Positions 1-9,990 of a stretch of 64,000 nt of DNA are shown here, piece by piece (positions within the stretch are counted from its first letter, which is position 1; each line of letters begins with the position of its first letter). The notes beneath the pieces were generated by a model. It did no database searches. It saw nothing but the letters and a program-made list of their open reading frames with translations, and had not been told where the DNA came from. Source of the stretch: Blattamonas nauphoetae (lineage: Eukaryota > Preaxostyla > Oxymonadida); contig JARBJD010000007.1 in the NCBI GenBank assembly GCA_033064195.1, forward strand, positions 62,001 through 126,000, in the 5' to 3' direction. Made by a program: the position numbers and the translations under genes.

Positions 1-2072
1 ATCCCTCGCATCGTCTCGTCGCACAGCCCTCCTTTCGCTGACGCCCACGCAAACGCTTCCACAAACAACGACGACGCCTGGTCCAGGTACTGCACAGACT
101 TGCTCTGATCAACCACCACGTTCGGCCCACGGCTGTCTGGCCCGAAGCACCACAGTCTCTTCGAGTCCCCTGCATCCCACTTGTACTTCGACACCAGCTC
201 CTTCCCCAGCTCCTTGCTGTCCAGATGAGGCCCAATCGTCCCGTTCTCAATCCCTTCCACAAGCGAAGCGTCCAGCGGCTCTGCCGTCATGTACACTCTG
301 TTCAGCTTGTTCGACGACTTCGCCAGCGCTGTCTGACTGCTTCCAGACCGGATCGTCTCGCTGTACTGCACAACTGGGTCCGAAATCTTCACTTCCGTCC
401 CGCCCATGAAGTCCTCCTGGAGATCCTTCAGGCAGATCTCCAGATGCAGCTCCCCTGCCCCAGCGATGATGTGCTCGTTTGCGTCCGAAATCGTGATCTG
501 GCACAGCGGGTCAGACTTCGCCAGTCGCTTCAGGCCCTCCACCAGCTTCGGAAGATCTCCCATCGATTTCGGTTCAACAGCAACACGCACCACTGGCGCC
601 ACTGAAAACTTCATCGTCGCGATGTTGTGTGCGTCCTCGCAGTCCGTGATCGTCCCGCTCTTCGTCAGGTAGTTGTCCACACCCACCAGGCAGCACGTGT
701 TCCCAGCCGGCACGTCGTCCACCGCCTCGAACTTCCGGCACATGTACAGCACCACGCGCGAGATCGGCTTCACGAACAGGTCCTCTTTCCGCCCATGCAC
801 GAAGTTCGGGCCCTGCATCCGCACCTTCATCCCCGTCCGCACTGTCCCCGAGAACACTCGCCCAAACGCGTTGAACCGCGTCTTGTCTGCCGGAACCATC
901 TTCGACACGTAGAATATCAGCGGCCCGTCGGGGTTGCATTCTCGGATCCCGTTCGCACACACATCGTCCAGTGGACCTGTGTACAGTGTGTCCACGCGAT
1001 ACCGCTGAGCCTCCAGAGGCGACGGGAGGCACAGGATGATCGCTTCCAGAAGAGCATCCGCTGCTGGCATCCAGCTCTGCATCACCGCTTTCAGCAACTT
1101 CCGCTCGCTCAGAGCATGTTGGTCTGCTGTCAGCGTCACCCCCATCTGACTCATCATCGTGCCCAGCGTTCCGTGGTCGTTCTCTGTCGCTGCTCGGAAC
1201 ACTGCTGCCAGCGGCTCCAGAACGTATTGCACGAACCCTCTCTTCAGCTTCGTCCCTGTCTCGTCTGTGTCTGTCTTCTGCCACTTCCCTGTTTTCGGGT
1301 TGAAGAAGTGGTTCCCCCACAGCTTCTTTGTGAATGATTCCACTGCCACTCCAAACTTCAAAGCGTAGATCCGCGCAAACCGTTCCAGCGTGAATCCGAA
1401 CTGATGAAGCCCAGACCCAAACACAACGTTCCCTTCCACCGGGTTGATCTCAATCTCCCCAAGCGCCTCGTCGTGGTACGTCGCAATCAGCACGTTCATG
1501 TCTTCGATCACTCGCTGGAACTTCTGATAGATTTCTTCTGGGTCTGCCTTCAGCTCCAGCAGCACGCGGTCGATCTTGTTCATCATCAGAACGGGACGCA
1601 CGCGCTCTGTCAGCGCTTGCCGGAGCACCGTTTCTGTCTGCACTGACACACCCGACACACAGTCAACAACCACAAGTCCACCGTCTGTCACTCGAATCGC
1701 GGCGGTCACTTCCGACGAGAAGTCCACGTGGCCAGGTGAGTCAATCACGTTGATCAGGTATCCATCCCGCTTCCCTGCAATCTCGAACTCGTAGAACAGC
1801 GAGATTCCCGTCGACTTGATTGTGATCCCTCGCTTCTGTTCGTCTGCTCGCGTGTCCATCACTCGAACATCACCAGCTTGCGACCCAATGATTCCTGCCT
1901 TTTGAACAAGCGCATCTGTCAGCGTCGATTTCCCTACAAGCAACATTCACATCCACCGTCACTCAAACAGCAGAAGCACACCGTGATCAACATGAGCAAT
2001 CACCGAGATGTTCCGGATATTCCCTCGGTTCGACATTTGTTCTCGAAGTTGAGCAATCGTGAAGTTCACCAT
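1..2072 (-). CDS. EEF2: Elongation factor 2 (eEF2), 5' part of gene
   Basis: Translational GTPase that moves the ribosome along mRNA in the cytosol. The protein starts [13 protein letters not shown] at 2072 and shows all the G motifs: AHVDHGKST (G1), the switch I region with [19 protein letters not shown] (G3) and MMNKIDR (G4). Later domains follow, including [12 protein letters not shown] and [11 protein letters not shown]. It aligns colinearly with human eEF2 to about residue 700, and the last codons at the left edge read [10 protein letters not shown]. The C-terminal part with the diphthamide loop lies outside the window. One 48-nt intron (1934-1981, GTGTGC...TTGTAG) falls inside the P-loop codon for Gly; splicing it restores HGKS. 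GC content is clearly higher than in the neighbours, as expected for a highly expressed gene. Identity is certain. Confidence 0.96.
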
Positions 2073-3025
2073 GATTTATAGCTGTCTCCTCTGAAGATGT
2101 GAGATGATGTTTCAGATTAGACCACTTTGGGTAATAGTTGGCGGTTCTAGAAGCTCCTAATCTGGAACACCCCTTACTTCCTTTTCAATCCAAATCTTCC
2201 CATTTCGAAACCATCCGATCCCATTCCCAATCAGATAACCATATTATATAATTACATGTATCACAAAACCATCAGTGGAAATGCCATAAAGATGATAGAA
2301 CATGATGAGGAATGATCTGGCCCTCCAGCAAACAATGTGAGCCAAGACCTCGTTTGTTCGTCGCTATTGGAATTCATCCATCACATCAACCGCAAACTGA
2401 GATGAATTTCCAACTTGAAGCTGTGTTGTTGTTGGTCAAAGAGAGGGAAACAGTTTGACATTCGATGTGTTCCACGACTGTTGGAAAGATATCAGCAAGA
2501 TCCGTCGATCGATAAATGAAGTCAATGTTGGAGAAATCGGAAGATTTTCCGCTGTTTCTTGACAAATCTTTGTGGTTCATGTTTCGTTCTGTTTGGATTG
2601 GTTCGGGATTTTCTGGCCTTGAATGATGCTATCACGATCAGTAATGGAATGAACAAGAATAATGAACGACAGTGACTTCGATGAGTGATGGGTGATTCAG
2701 AGTGACGAGACAGCGCAAGAGGAGAGGATGAATGCTGTTGAAGTGATTTTCATCGAACAGAGTTCAGCTCTGAAATCAATTCGTGGAAAAACACATTATA
2801 TGGCCGAAATACATCAAACAAGTCAGTTAATAGAGAATTCTGACGACATTGTGGTGGCTGTCGAGATCATGTCCACAATATTTTACTGTTGCGTTAGAAA
2901 CTAGAAATGACCCTAGCTATGATAGGACCGTCATCTCCTACGAAAGAAAGAACAGACTCTCAGCTCCAGGTGTGTTATGATGTTAATTTGCTGCAACTTG
3001 TTGAGACACTCTTGCTCCAGTATTG
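2073..3025. other. Intergenic stretch, no supported gene
   Basis: About 950 bp between the eEF2 start and the first likely ATG of the coiled-coil gene. It holds an open stretch of 64 codons on the minus strand (2386-2580, starting MNHKDLSRN) and about 70 codons on the plus strand (2692-2904), neither similar to anything I recognise. A minus-strand multi-exon gene cannot be excluded, because intron-like 3' ends (pyrimidine tract plus CAG) occur, but no chain of exons convinced me. The first part must carry the eEF2 promoter. Confidence 0.35.
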
Positions 3026-4434
3026 ATGCACCATTTTCCTCCCAAATACTTTGTAATTGTCATCTATGATCATATTTTTATATATTTTTCTTCTAGATTT
3101 CTTATAATTTGACTCAAACATCGAACCCTCGCAGAGGATTCTCACGTCGTACACTCGATGCCTCGACGGTACTCGAAACTGGAAAGCGATTGACCAATGA
3201 CATCGAACGAATCAAAACCAAGATTAGCACATTGAATTCTCTCATTTCAAATGAAGATCAAATCAAACAGACTCTCAGAGATCTTGATTCGGAGATCAAA
3301 GACTTAAAGGCCACCATACGGAAACGTCAGACTGAATTGAAACTCACCTCTCGTGATCTTGAGAAACAATCGTCAAAATCTGGCCCTAAATCGCAACTAC
3401 AAACACTTCAGGAAGAGAAACATTTTTATGAGGAAAAAGTCAGAAGAAAGAACGATGAGCTTTCTCAGAAAGAGACCGCACTACAAATTGCACACAATCG
3501 AGCCGAAAAGCAAGATTCAGAGCTCGCTCAAATCAAATCACAACACGATTCCTTCTTCAAAACTGTCACATCACTTGGCCCAAACGAAGCCGCAATAGTC
3601 GATCTCGTTTTGGGTAAGACTAAACAAGATGATGTTCAAAGTGATGCATCCAACGATGAAACAAATATTCAGAGGCAGAAGCTGTTGGAAGCGATCACTT
3701 CGAACACGAAGCAAATCTCGTCCGCCCAACAACAATCTCACGCAATCCAGAACGAACTCAGACAGTGGCAGGATCTAGCCTCAAAGAAAGCCCAAATGGA
3801 ACTTGCCAAAGCTCGAGACATTCGCAACATGACACTTCAGCTCGAAGGCATGAAACAGACGACCCCCTCCGTCCGTCCACTTCCACACCCCAAAAAAGCA
3901 TCTTCAAAACGACCACTTCAGCAATCACCTTACAATCGCCCGATGTACTCTTCAGTTCCAAACGCAAACCCGTCATTTGTGATGGATCCAAATCCGACAC
4001 CTCCATCTCGGACCCAGCTGCAGTCACTGGGACCCCAATCTAATCGGCATAGCCCCCCCTCACCCATACTGTCTGTTTGCAGCGAGAACCATTCTGCTAA
4101 TCGGACTGACAACGAATCTATCAGCGGATCCTCCTTCATGAAAGGGTTCCCTTCTCCTAAAATCATCCCGGATGAGGGTACTGGTGATGGGATATCGGTC
4201 GTTTCTGGTAAATTTTGAACATTTATTCAGTGTTCGTGTTTTTCTTTCATGGCTTGTTTCTGACGCATCCCGATATCCTGTCGAACCACATTTTTCGTTC
4301 TCTTCAGATTTGATTTCACAGATCTTGATTTCTAAGCAATTCCAGCTTCAGAAAACGACGACGGAAATGAAGAACAAAATGAATGTGATGTCAACGTGTT
4401 AGAAAAGGGTGAACACGGTTGCTCGCAGACATGA
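3026..4434 (+). CDS. Coiled-coil protein of unknown function
   Basis: Not recognised. Proposed start ATG at 3026 (MHHFPPKYF), a 44-nt intron (3053-3096), then a long exon. Residues roughly 20-270 are a near-continuous heptad-rich coiled coil (many E, K, Q, L), followed by a Pro/Ser-rich, probably disordered tail. Without further splicing the frame ends at 4218 after VVSGKF. An intron from 4208 to 4351 would replace that end by an acidic tail (ENDDGNEEQNE...) ending at 4434; this is inferred only from GT/AG and the kept frame, and the intron would be long for this window. The gene is convergent with the next minus-strand gene, the two stops being about 40 bp apart. Domain content suggests a cytoskeletal or scaffold protein, but that is a guess. 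Confidence 0.6.
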
Positions 4435-4476
4435 CCAAAATGAAAGTTGTTTTGGTGAAAGACAGAATCAGACAAT

Positions 4477-5129
4477 TTAGTTGCGGTTTGATATGTTTGA
4501 ACGAATGGTACGCATATCAACTTGGAAGTTGATCATAAGTAGTGCAATGAAATTGAGAATAGGGAGAAGAGAAAGTGCGATCACATTTTGGGTAATATTC
4601 CATTGGTGTGTCATGTTTCCAGAACAGTAGCATCCAAAAAGATGAACCATAATAAAGATTATATTAACGCCATTGGCAAGAAGGTTGAGATAAACGAGGA
4701 TTGTACTGTAGATGGGGAGAAGGACGAGAATTCCTGTGACAGTACAGACAGCACTTGTGATGGCAAGCAGAACTCGGACCCACAGATAATTAGCGTTGTA
4801 ATAGTGATAACAGGTTTTTCCTGCTGGATATTTGATGCAGAGGAAGATGAAAACGACTATGTTGACAACATGCTCCGCAACATGGAAAACGACAAACCAT
4901 TTCTTGACTGCAGAAGAAATGTGGTTGGAAAACTAGTGATGAAGAAGAAAAACACACTAGGAAGAAGGAGCTTTCGTTCTGGGCTGATTAACTGAAGGAT
5001 AAACCAGATGAAGGCAACAGCGGCCACAACAATCGAAATGATCGAAAAGACATTGCTAGTCCCAGCAGCTGGACAGTGCGGAATTGCATTGCTCTCAGAA
5101 AGTGATAGAAACGTGTTTGTCAGTTCCAT
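4477..5129 (-). CDS. Multi-span membrane protein, unassigned
   Basis: About 200 residues starting MELTNTFLSLSES at 5129. A 50-nt intron (4908-4957, GTGTGT...CTGCAG) joins the first hydrophobic exon to the second; the joined frame then runs open to TAA at 4477-4479. Hydrophobic segments: VFSIISIVVAAVAFIWFILQL, a second around WFVVFHVAEHVVNIVVFIFL, two more in the stretch from VLLAITSAVC to IIFIMVHLF, and a last NVIALSLLPILNFIALLM. That gives five or so spans, with two N-glycosylation sequons (NMT, NIT) in the last loop. The pattern resembles small seven-span-like or tetraspan proteins, but no family motif was recognised. ATG choice is the first in frame after an upstream non-coding stretch. 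Confidence 0.65.
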
Positions 5130-5304
5130 TGTGGACTTGAATCGATGATTACGGAAAGATCGACTCACACGAGAACTGTGATATCCTCTCTCTTGTTATG
5201 AATGAACTTTTTATATGGAATGTTTTGGAAGATATATAAAGCGAATCATGGTTGTCTACGATGAGAAAAGGTTTGAGAGTTCCACATTTTTATTCTGAGA
5301 CGAG

Positions 5305-6448
5305 ATGAACACACTTACACTCGAAACCATGATTCATTCATACGACTATTTCCTCTTTGATTGTGATGGTATTATTTTTTGAGTTTCTCCAGTTGTTATG
5401 AACGCTCTCTCTCGACAACAAAGGAACTCTCTGGTCAGGAGATCTTTTATTACCTGATGCTGATCAGTTGGTCAACTCTCTCACCTCGGCGGGAAAATTT
5501 GTGTTATTTGTCTCAAATAATGCCACAGTTAACACAGACAGGATCATTCAAAAAGCATCACATTTTGGGATGACAATTCCACCTGTCTGCTCCTTATTAA
5601 CCGGATGTATTCATCTGCATCACATATCTGGATAGGAGCAATTTATTTCATCTGGTCACGTGCTTGTTGACGTTTTACAGAAACGTAATCTTCTCTCGTC
5701 CATTTCCTCGCCGTCTCGAGCACTTGTCTTTGGCGAGCAAGCATTAGTGTCATTGCTTGAGTCAAATGGTTTACAGACATGTGGTAGTCCAGGGCCGGTC
5801 TCTATCCATTTTTGTTCTCATTGTGACAGGATCCAAAGGATGACTTGTTCAGGAATTCACGAACACCTCCTGATGATGTCAACATCGTAATAGCCGGATT
5901 TGATTCTCAGCTTACCTATTCACGAATTGCACGAGCTCAAAGAGTTCTACAATCGTCTGCAACATCGCCAAAATCACCTCTTCCAGTCCCTCAGTCTTAT
6001 ATATTGTAACTAACACTGATCCGGCAATTCCAGCCGAAGGTTCAAGTCAACCTGGTGCAGGGATAGTTGTTGCCGCGATATCTACTGCAGCCGAGAGAGA
6101 ACCTGACATCATCTGTGGTATTCAATCTGCTCTCACTTTATATTCAATCTAGGAAAACCATCCCCGCATATGTTCCAATACGTTATCAATAGAATTCGGT
6201 CAATTGATCAGAATGCAGCAAATAACTCTGAACAATCAATCAAGAACAAAATGCTTTTTATCGGTGATAGGCTCGATACTGACATAGAATTTGGAATTAA
6301 AAATGGATTCAACACATTACTCGTACTCACTGGTATTGATTTTGTTCCACAATTTCTGTCCCCAGGCGTTACCTCTTCTGAAACAGCCCAGTTGAGTCCG
6401 ATGAAGCCAACGTATACTTTATCAACCTTCTCGGAATTATTTACCTGA
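5305..6448 (+). CDS. HAD-family phosphatase (phosphoglycolate / p-nitrophenyl phosphatase type)
   Basis: Haloacid-dehalogenase hydrolase of the PGP/PLPP group, which removes phosphate from small metabolites such as 2-phosphoglycolate or pyridoxal phosphate. Start MNTLTLETMIHSYDYF at 5305. Splicing restores motif I FDCDGTLWSGD (nucleophile Asp and acid Asp), motif II FVSNNAT, the cap-domain strand VIAGFDSQLTYSRIARA, YIVTNTDPAIPAE, and the C-terminal core GKPSPHMFQ with motif IV MLFIGDRLDTDIEFG. Five introns are needed: 5369-5423 (55 nt, inside motif I), a 51-nt one after IPP, two of 32 nt, and a 35-nt one before GKPSPHM. The two 32-nt introns are inferred from frame and homology rather than from a unique splice choice. 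Length (about 290 residues) fits the family. Substrate cannot be told from sequence. Confidence 0.86.
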
Positions 6449-6550
6449 AATATTTGTAGTTAGAACTGTTCTTAATCGTCTAAGACCAAAAGAAAGATAA
6501 ACAATGATGAATATTCCGCTAAAATAAGAGAAAATGATGAGATTGATTCA

Positions 6551-7913
6551 TCAATCACGATGAACCTTTTGTTTGGCTGTTGTGAGATCAACTCTCATGG
6601 CTCCTGTTCCCTGAAGAAAAAGTTAGTGTAAAAGTGATGAGATACCTCCCAATTTGAGTTCAAGGCGACAAGGACAATGATGACGACGTAGAGAAAGATG
6701 ACAGAGATCAAAATTGATGCAAAGGCAATCAAATTTAAGTTGCTCAGAATTCCTTGGATGAGGTTATTGACGATTCTATCTTTAATGTCGGCGTATGAGC
6801 ATTCACCTTTCACGGCAAACTGACCTTTGTATTTATCGATTTGTTCCTGTGTCGTGTTACACATCAGATTAAAATATAACTTCATCTGTTCCTGGCATGT
6901 TTCTGCATCTGAAAGATTCATGAAGAAGAACAGAACAAACATCCTTTCTCTGAAGTCGATTCACAATCTTCAGATAGAGCTTCAACCATGGTTTCCCAGA
7001 ATAAACCGGGGAAAACCAAAATAACGAGACCAAACACAACAAGGACACCCATCAGGACAAGGAGGAGGATGACGTAGAAGTTTAATCCGACAAAGCACTT
7101 GTTTGGGACAAATCCACAGGCAGTGCCTCCCAATGCAATAACAGCGATAACTATCCCGAGGGCAAGTAAAATCCAGCCAAATGACGCGAGGTCAGCTCCA
7201 ATATTGAGTTGATCACGGAAAATGATGGACATAACAGTGATTAAAATCCCAGAAAGCACGATAAATATCGATCCGAATATCAAATTGGCTTTGATAAAGT
7301 GGCGATATCCAATTAGATAAGCCGATAAGATCAATCCAAGGAGGATAATAATGGCCAAGAGAGCAATCCCAACACCAATCAGCATGGTATTTCCAGTCAG
7401 AATATAAAAGAATTCTGCAAATGGCCCAAGTGTGGATAGCCATATCTGAAGGTTTTCTTCCAAAGAATCTCCAAATGTTTCAATTGATTGTGAGATGATG
7501 TTGCTTGAGAATGCGTAGAACATTCCGACGATGAATATGACCACCAGAAGTACAAAGAGGATAAAATAATAGATCAAGAGGAAGGTGAGGTAACCTTCTT
7601 TGCCTTTTGGGCCGTATCTATGATGGATGAGAAATAGTGTCCGAGATAGGATGAGAAAAAAAGTTGAGACCGTGCGCCAATGATTCCAGAGATCGAAAGA
7701 AAAACCACAACAAGAGAGATAATAAAGAGGAAGATGGCGAGAACATTGTTAAATTTGAAGTCCTTCACGACAAAAACAAAGAGGACAAAGATGAGGATTG
7801 CAGCGATGAGCAGGACAGAGTTAACAATGATAAATGCAATTCTCGCCCGAGGGTGGGGATGAGCAGCTGAAATAGACCATGACAACAATGAGAGAGAAAC
7901 ATTTCGTTGCCAT
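6551..7913 (-). CDS. Eight-span protein, apparently two tetraspanin-like units in tandem
   Basis: Spliced product of about 360 residues starting MATKSAHPHPRARIAF at 7913. Introns: 34 nt right after the fourth codon, 53 nt after IIGAR, 32 nt after SEKG, 35 nt before the last exon (GTGAMRVDL...). Span pattern: three closely spaced spans, a loop of about 40 residues (SSNIISQSIETFG...), a fourth span; then again three close spans, a loop of about 75 residues, and an eighth span. The second large loop holds four cysteines (CES, TCQ, MCN, ECS); the first has none. That order (3 spans, large loop, 1 span) is the tetraspanin plan, seen twice. No CCG motif is present, so family membership is an inference from topology. 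Its 5' end is about 105 bp from the stop of the PA28 gene on the same strand. Confidence 0.7.
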
Positions 7914-8017
7914 TCTGACGAGAATAACCACAAACCACAATTCGTTTTTCTTGGCGATGCAATGTGAAAATGAAACAAAAAATGAAATTTCATGTGAAAT
8001 GAAAAAGAAGATCTCAA

Positions 8018-8913
8018 CTAAAGAGAATCGGGGGCATATTTTCGTAGTTGTGGAGCTGATTTTATCTTGTCAAAGTTTTTGACGATGGTGTCGTGAAGAA
8101 AGAGGTAAAAATTCCTGTGCATAGTATGATATGTAGAAAATGAACAAACCTGATGTCAAACAAAGAGATCGCATCGAGTGCAAGTTCTTGTTGATCAAGA
8201 ACGACGATGGCTTCTTTGACGTCGTCGAACTGAGGAAATTGAAAGAACTAAAGACAAGAAGTATGATGAAATAGCGTACATTGACAAAAAGGTTTCCCCT
8301 CTCCTCGGCATATGCTCCAAATCTGGCCAATCCTTCAGAAGCCACTGAAAAATGATGATTACAAAAAGAGTCAAACTGTTCTCCATATTTGTCGCCATTC
8401 CTATCACAGTTTCCTTTTGAGAAAATAAAATGTATGGTGAAGGTGATGAACATACCAGAACAGATAATCCGAAGTTATTCGAGTCACTAATGGTTGGTCT
8501 TTGGAGAGTGAACCAGAACCGGAAGGTAGAACAGTGATCGATGAATTCGAGAAGTTTTTCACGAATAAGGCTATCAAATTTGTGGATAAACTGAATATTC
8601 AATGTTAGATATCGAGAAATTGTTGCAGCACACCTCGTTCCTTCCAGCTTTGGTATCTTTAGGGGTGCTGAATTGTTGTTCTGTTTGCAATAGCACCTGT
8701 TTTGATTCACCTACAAAGAAGGAAAGATGTGACATGCGAACTGATGATAGAAATACTAGAGTCAGCACGACGGTATGGCTCATATTGTGTTGCGAGTTCG
8801 TCCAGCTCAAGAACTTTTTCTGCAAAGAATTTGATCATTCGAAGGGACTTCTCTTGTTGATCTGGATCAATTAGATCGAAAATTTTGACATCTGTACGAA
8901 TGGAATTCGTCAT
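8018..8913 (-). CDS. Proteasome activator PA28/REG subunit (PSME3-like)
   Basis: 11S regulator that caps the 20S proteasome and opens its gate. Start MTNSIRTDVKIFDLID at 8913. After removal of six introns (31, 43, 42, 32, 32 and 35 nt) the frame gives the four-helix plan of the family: KVLELDELATQYEP in helix 1, then FIHKFDSLIREKLLEFID, the activation-loop region with TISDSNNFGLSVLE (compare IEDGNNFGVSVQEE of mammalian PA28), ASEGLARFGAYAEERG, and the C-terminal helix NFYLFLHDTIVKNFDKI. It ends KYAPDSL. Length of about 230 residues fits. The number of helices and the NNFG loop make the assignment firm; PA28gamma (REGgamma) is the ancestral form in protists, so that is the likeliest type, but alpha/beta/gamma cannot be separated here. 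It starts divergently from the next gene, start codons 71 bp apart. Confidence 0.87.
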
Positions 8914-8984
8914 CTAACTCGATCAGCCCAGGTCACTCGACATCATTCAAACCAACTCTTTATTTTCAACTTTTCATCTCACCT

Positions 8985-9921
8985 ATGATTGACTCCTCTT
9001 TGCCTCAGCAAACAGAATTTGCTGTAGGTATTGACATTCTCTCAAAGAAACTTCTACCGATGATCGCATCGCTCAAAGAAAAGTCTCTTCTTTTCCAAGC
9101 TTAACATCTTTGTCATGAATTCACTTGTTTATCAGCATTCCTGATTTAAATGAATGTATATCCTCGTCAGATTTATTGCTGGAGACCTGTCAAACTTTCA
9201 GAGAAGCCAACCAAAAATCTGTCAACGACTGGAAGGAGACACAGGCTTTCTTTCCAACAGCGAGTTTGAAGTCACACTTTACTTATCACCTCTAGATCAT
9301 ATTACTCCAATTATTCTCAGCAATCAACCTCTTGAACAGAATGATCATCACAACCGTAACGAAACCACACCTGCGCAGATCCCTTCTCCCCAACCTACAC
9401 TTCCAATTCCAACGCAACATTCATCTATAATTGTGTCCAAATCAGCCAGTCATTTTTCACAACAATCGATGGAACCAGTCAAAACTCAACTCCCCTTTTC
9501 ACATCACTTAAACTCAACATCCAAAAATCCAATCACTACATCATCAGACAAAATCCCAATAATACCATCTCCACAGTTAGAATCTGCTATTGGTGTAAAG
9601 AAGGAAACTCGGATTGTCCAGATAATCCCGACGAAACGATATCAATCAACTTCAAATCCCGATAAACCTCCCTCATTATCGAAGGGTTTACCACCATCAC
9701 GACCAACTGGTTTGAAGAAACCTTCAAATATAGGACGTTTGAATAAGCCAATCGACAGTATTCCATCATCATCAATCAAAACCACAAAATCCACTGTTCC
9801 ATTATCAAATCCACTCTCAGCACCAACAATTCTCCCTCCAACATCTCATGTTACAACCTTTAATCCAAAACAAACCTTCCAAAGCCAACTGAAGCCTCCA
9901 AAATTCTCTTCACGTCAATGA
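8985..9921 (+). CDS. Unknown protein with short helical head and Pro/Ser/Thr-rich tail
   Basis: Not recognised. Proposed start MIDSSLPQQTEFAVGID at 8985. A 53-nt intron joins MIASLKEK to IPDLNECISSSDLLLE, and a 32-nt intron joins FFPTA to NHITPIILS; both restore one open frame. The first 75 residues are predicted helical with leucine-rich heptads; the remaining 200 are low-complexity, rich in P, S, T, Q and N with basic patches (KPPSLSKGLPPSRPTG). This could be a transcription or RNA-binding co-factor such as a small Mediator-type subunit, but I see no diagnostic motif. Stop TGA at 9919-9921. The next gene is convergent and ends 70 bp away. Confidence 0.6.
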
Positions 9922-9990
9922 ATCTTGTTTTTTTCTCTCGATGGTAAACTATGAGTGAAATGTATTCAACGACGATGAAGTAAGATATAG

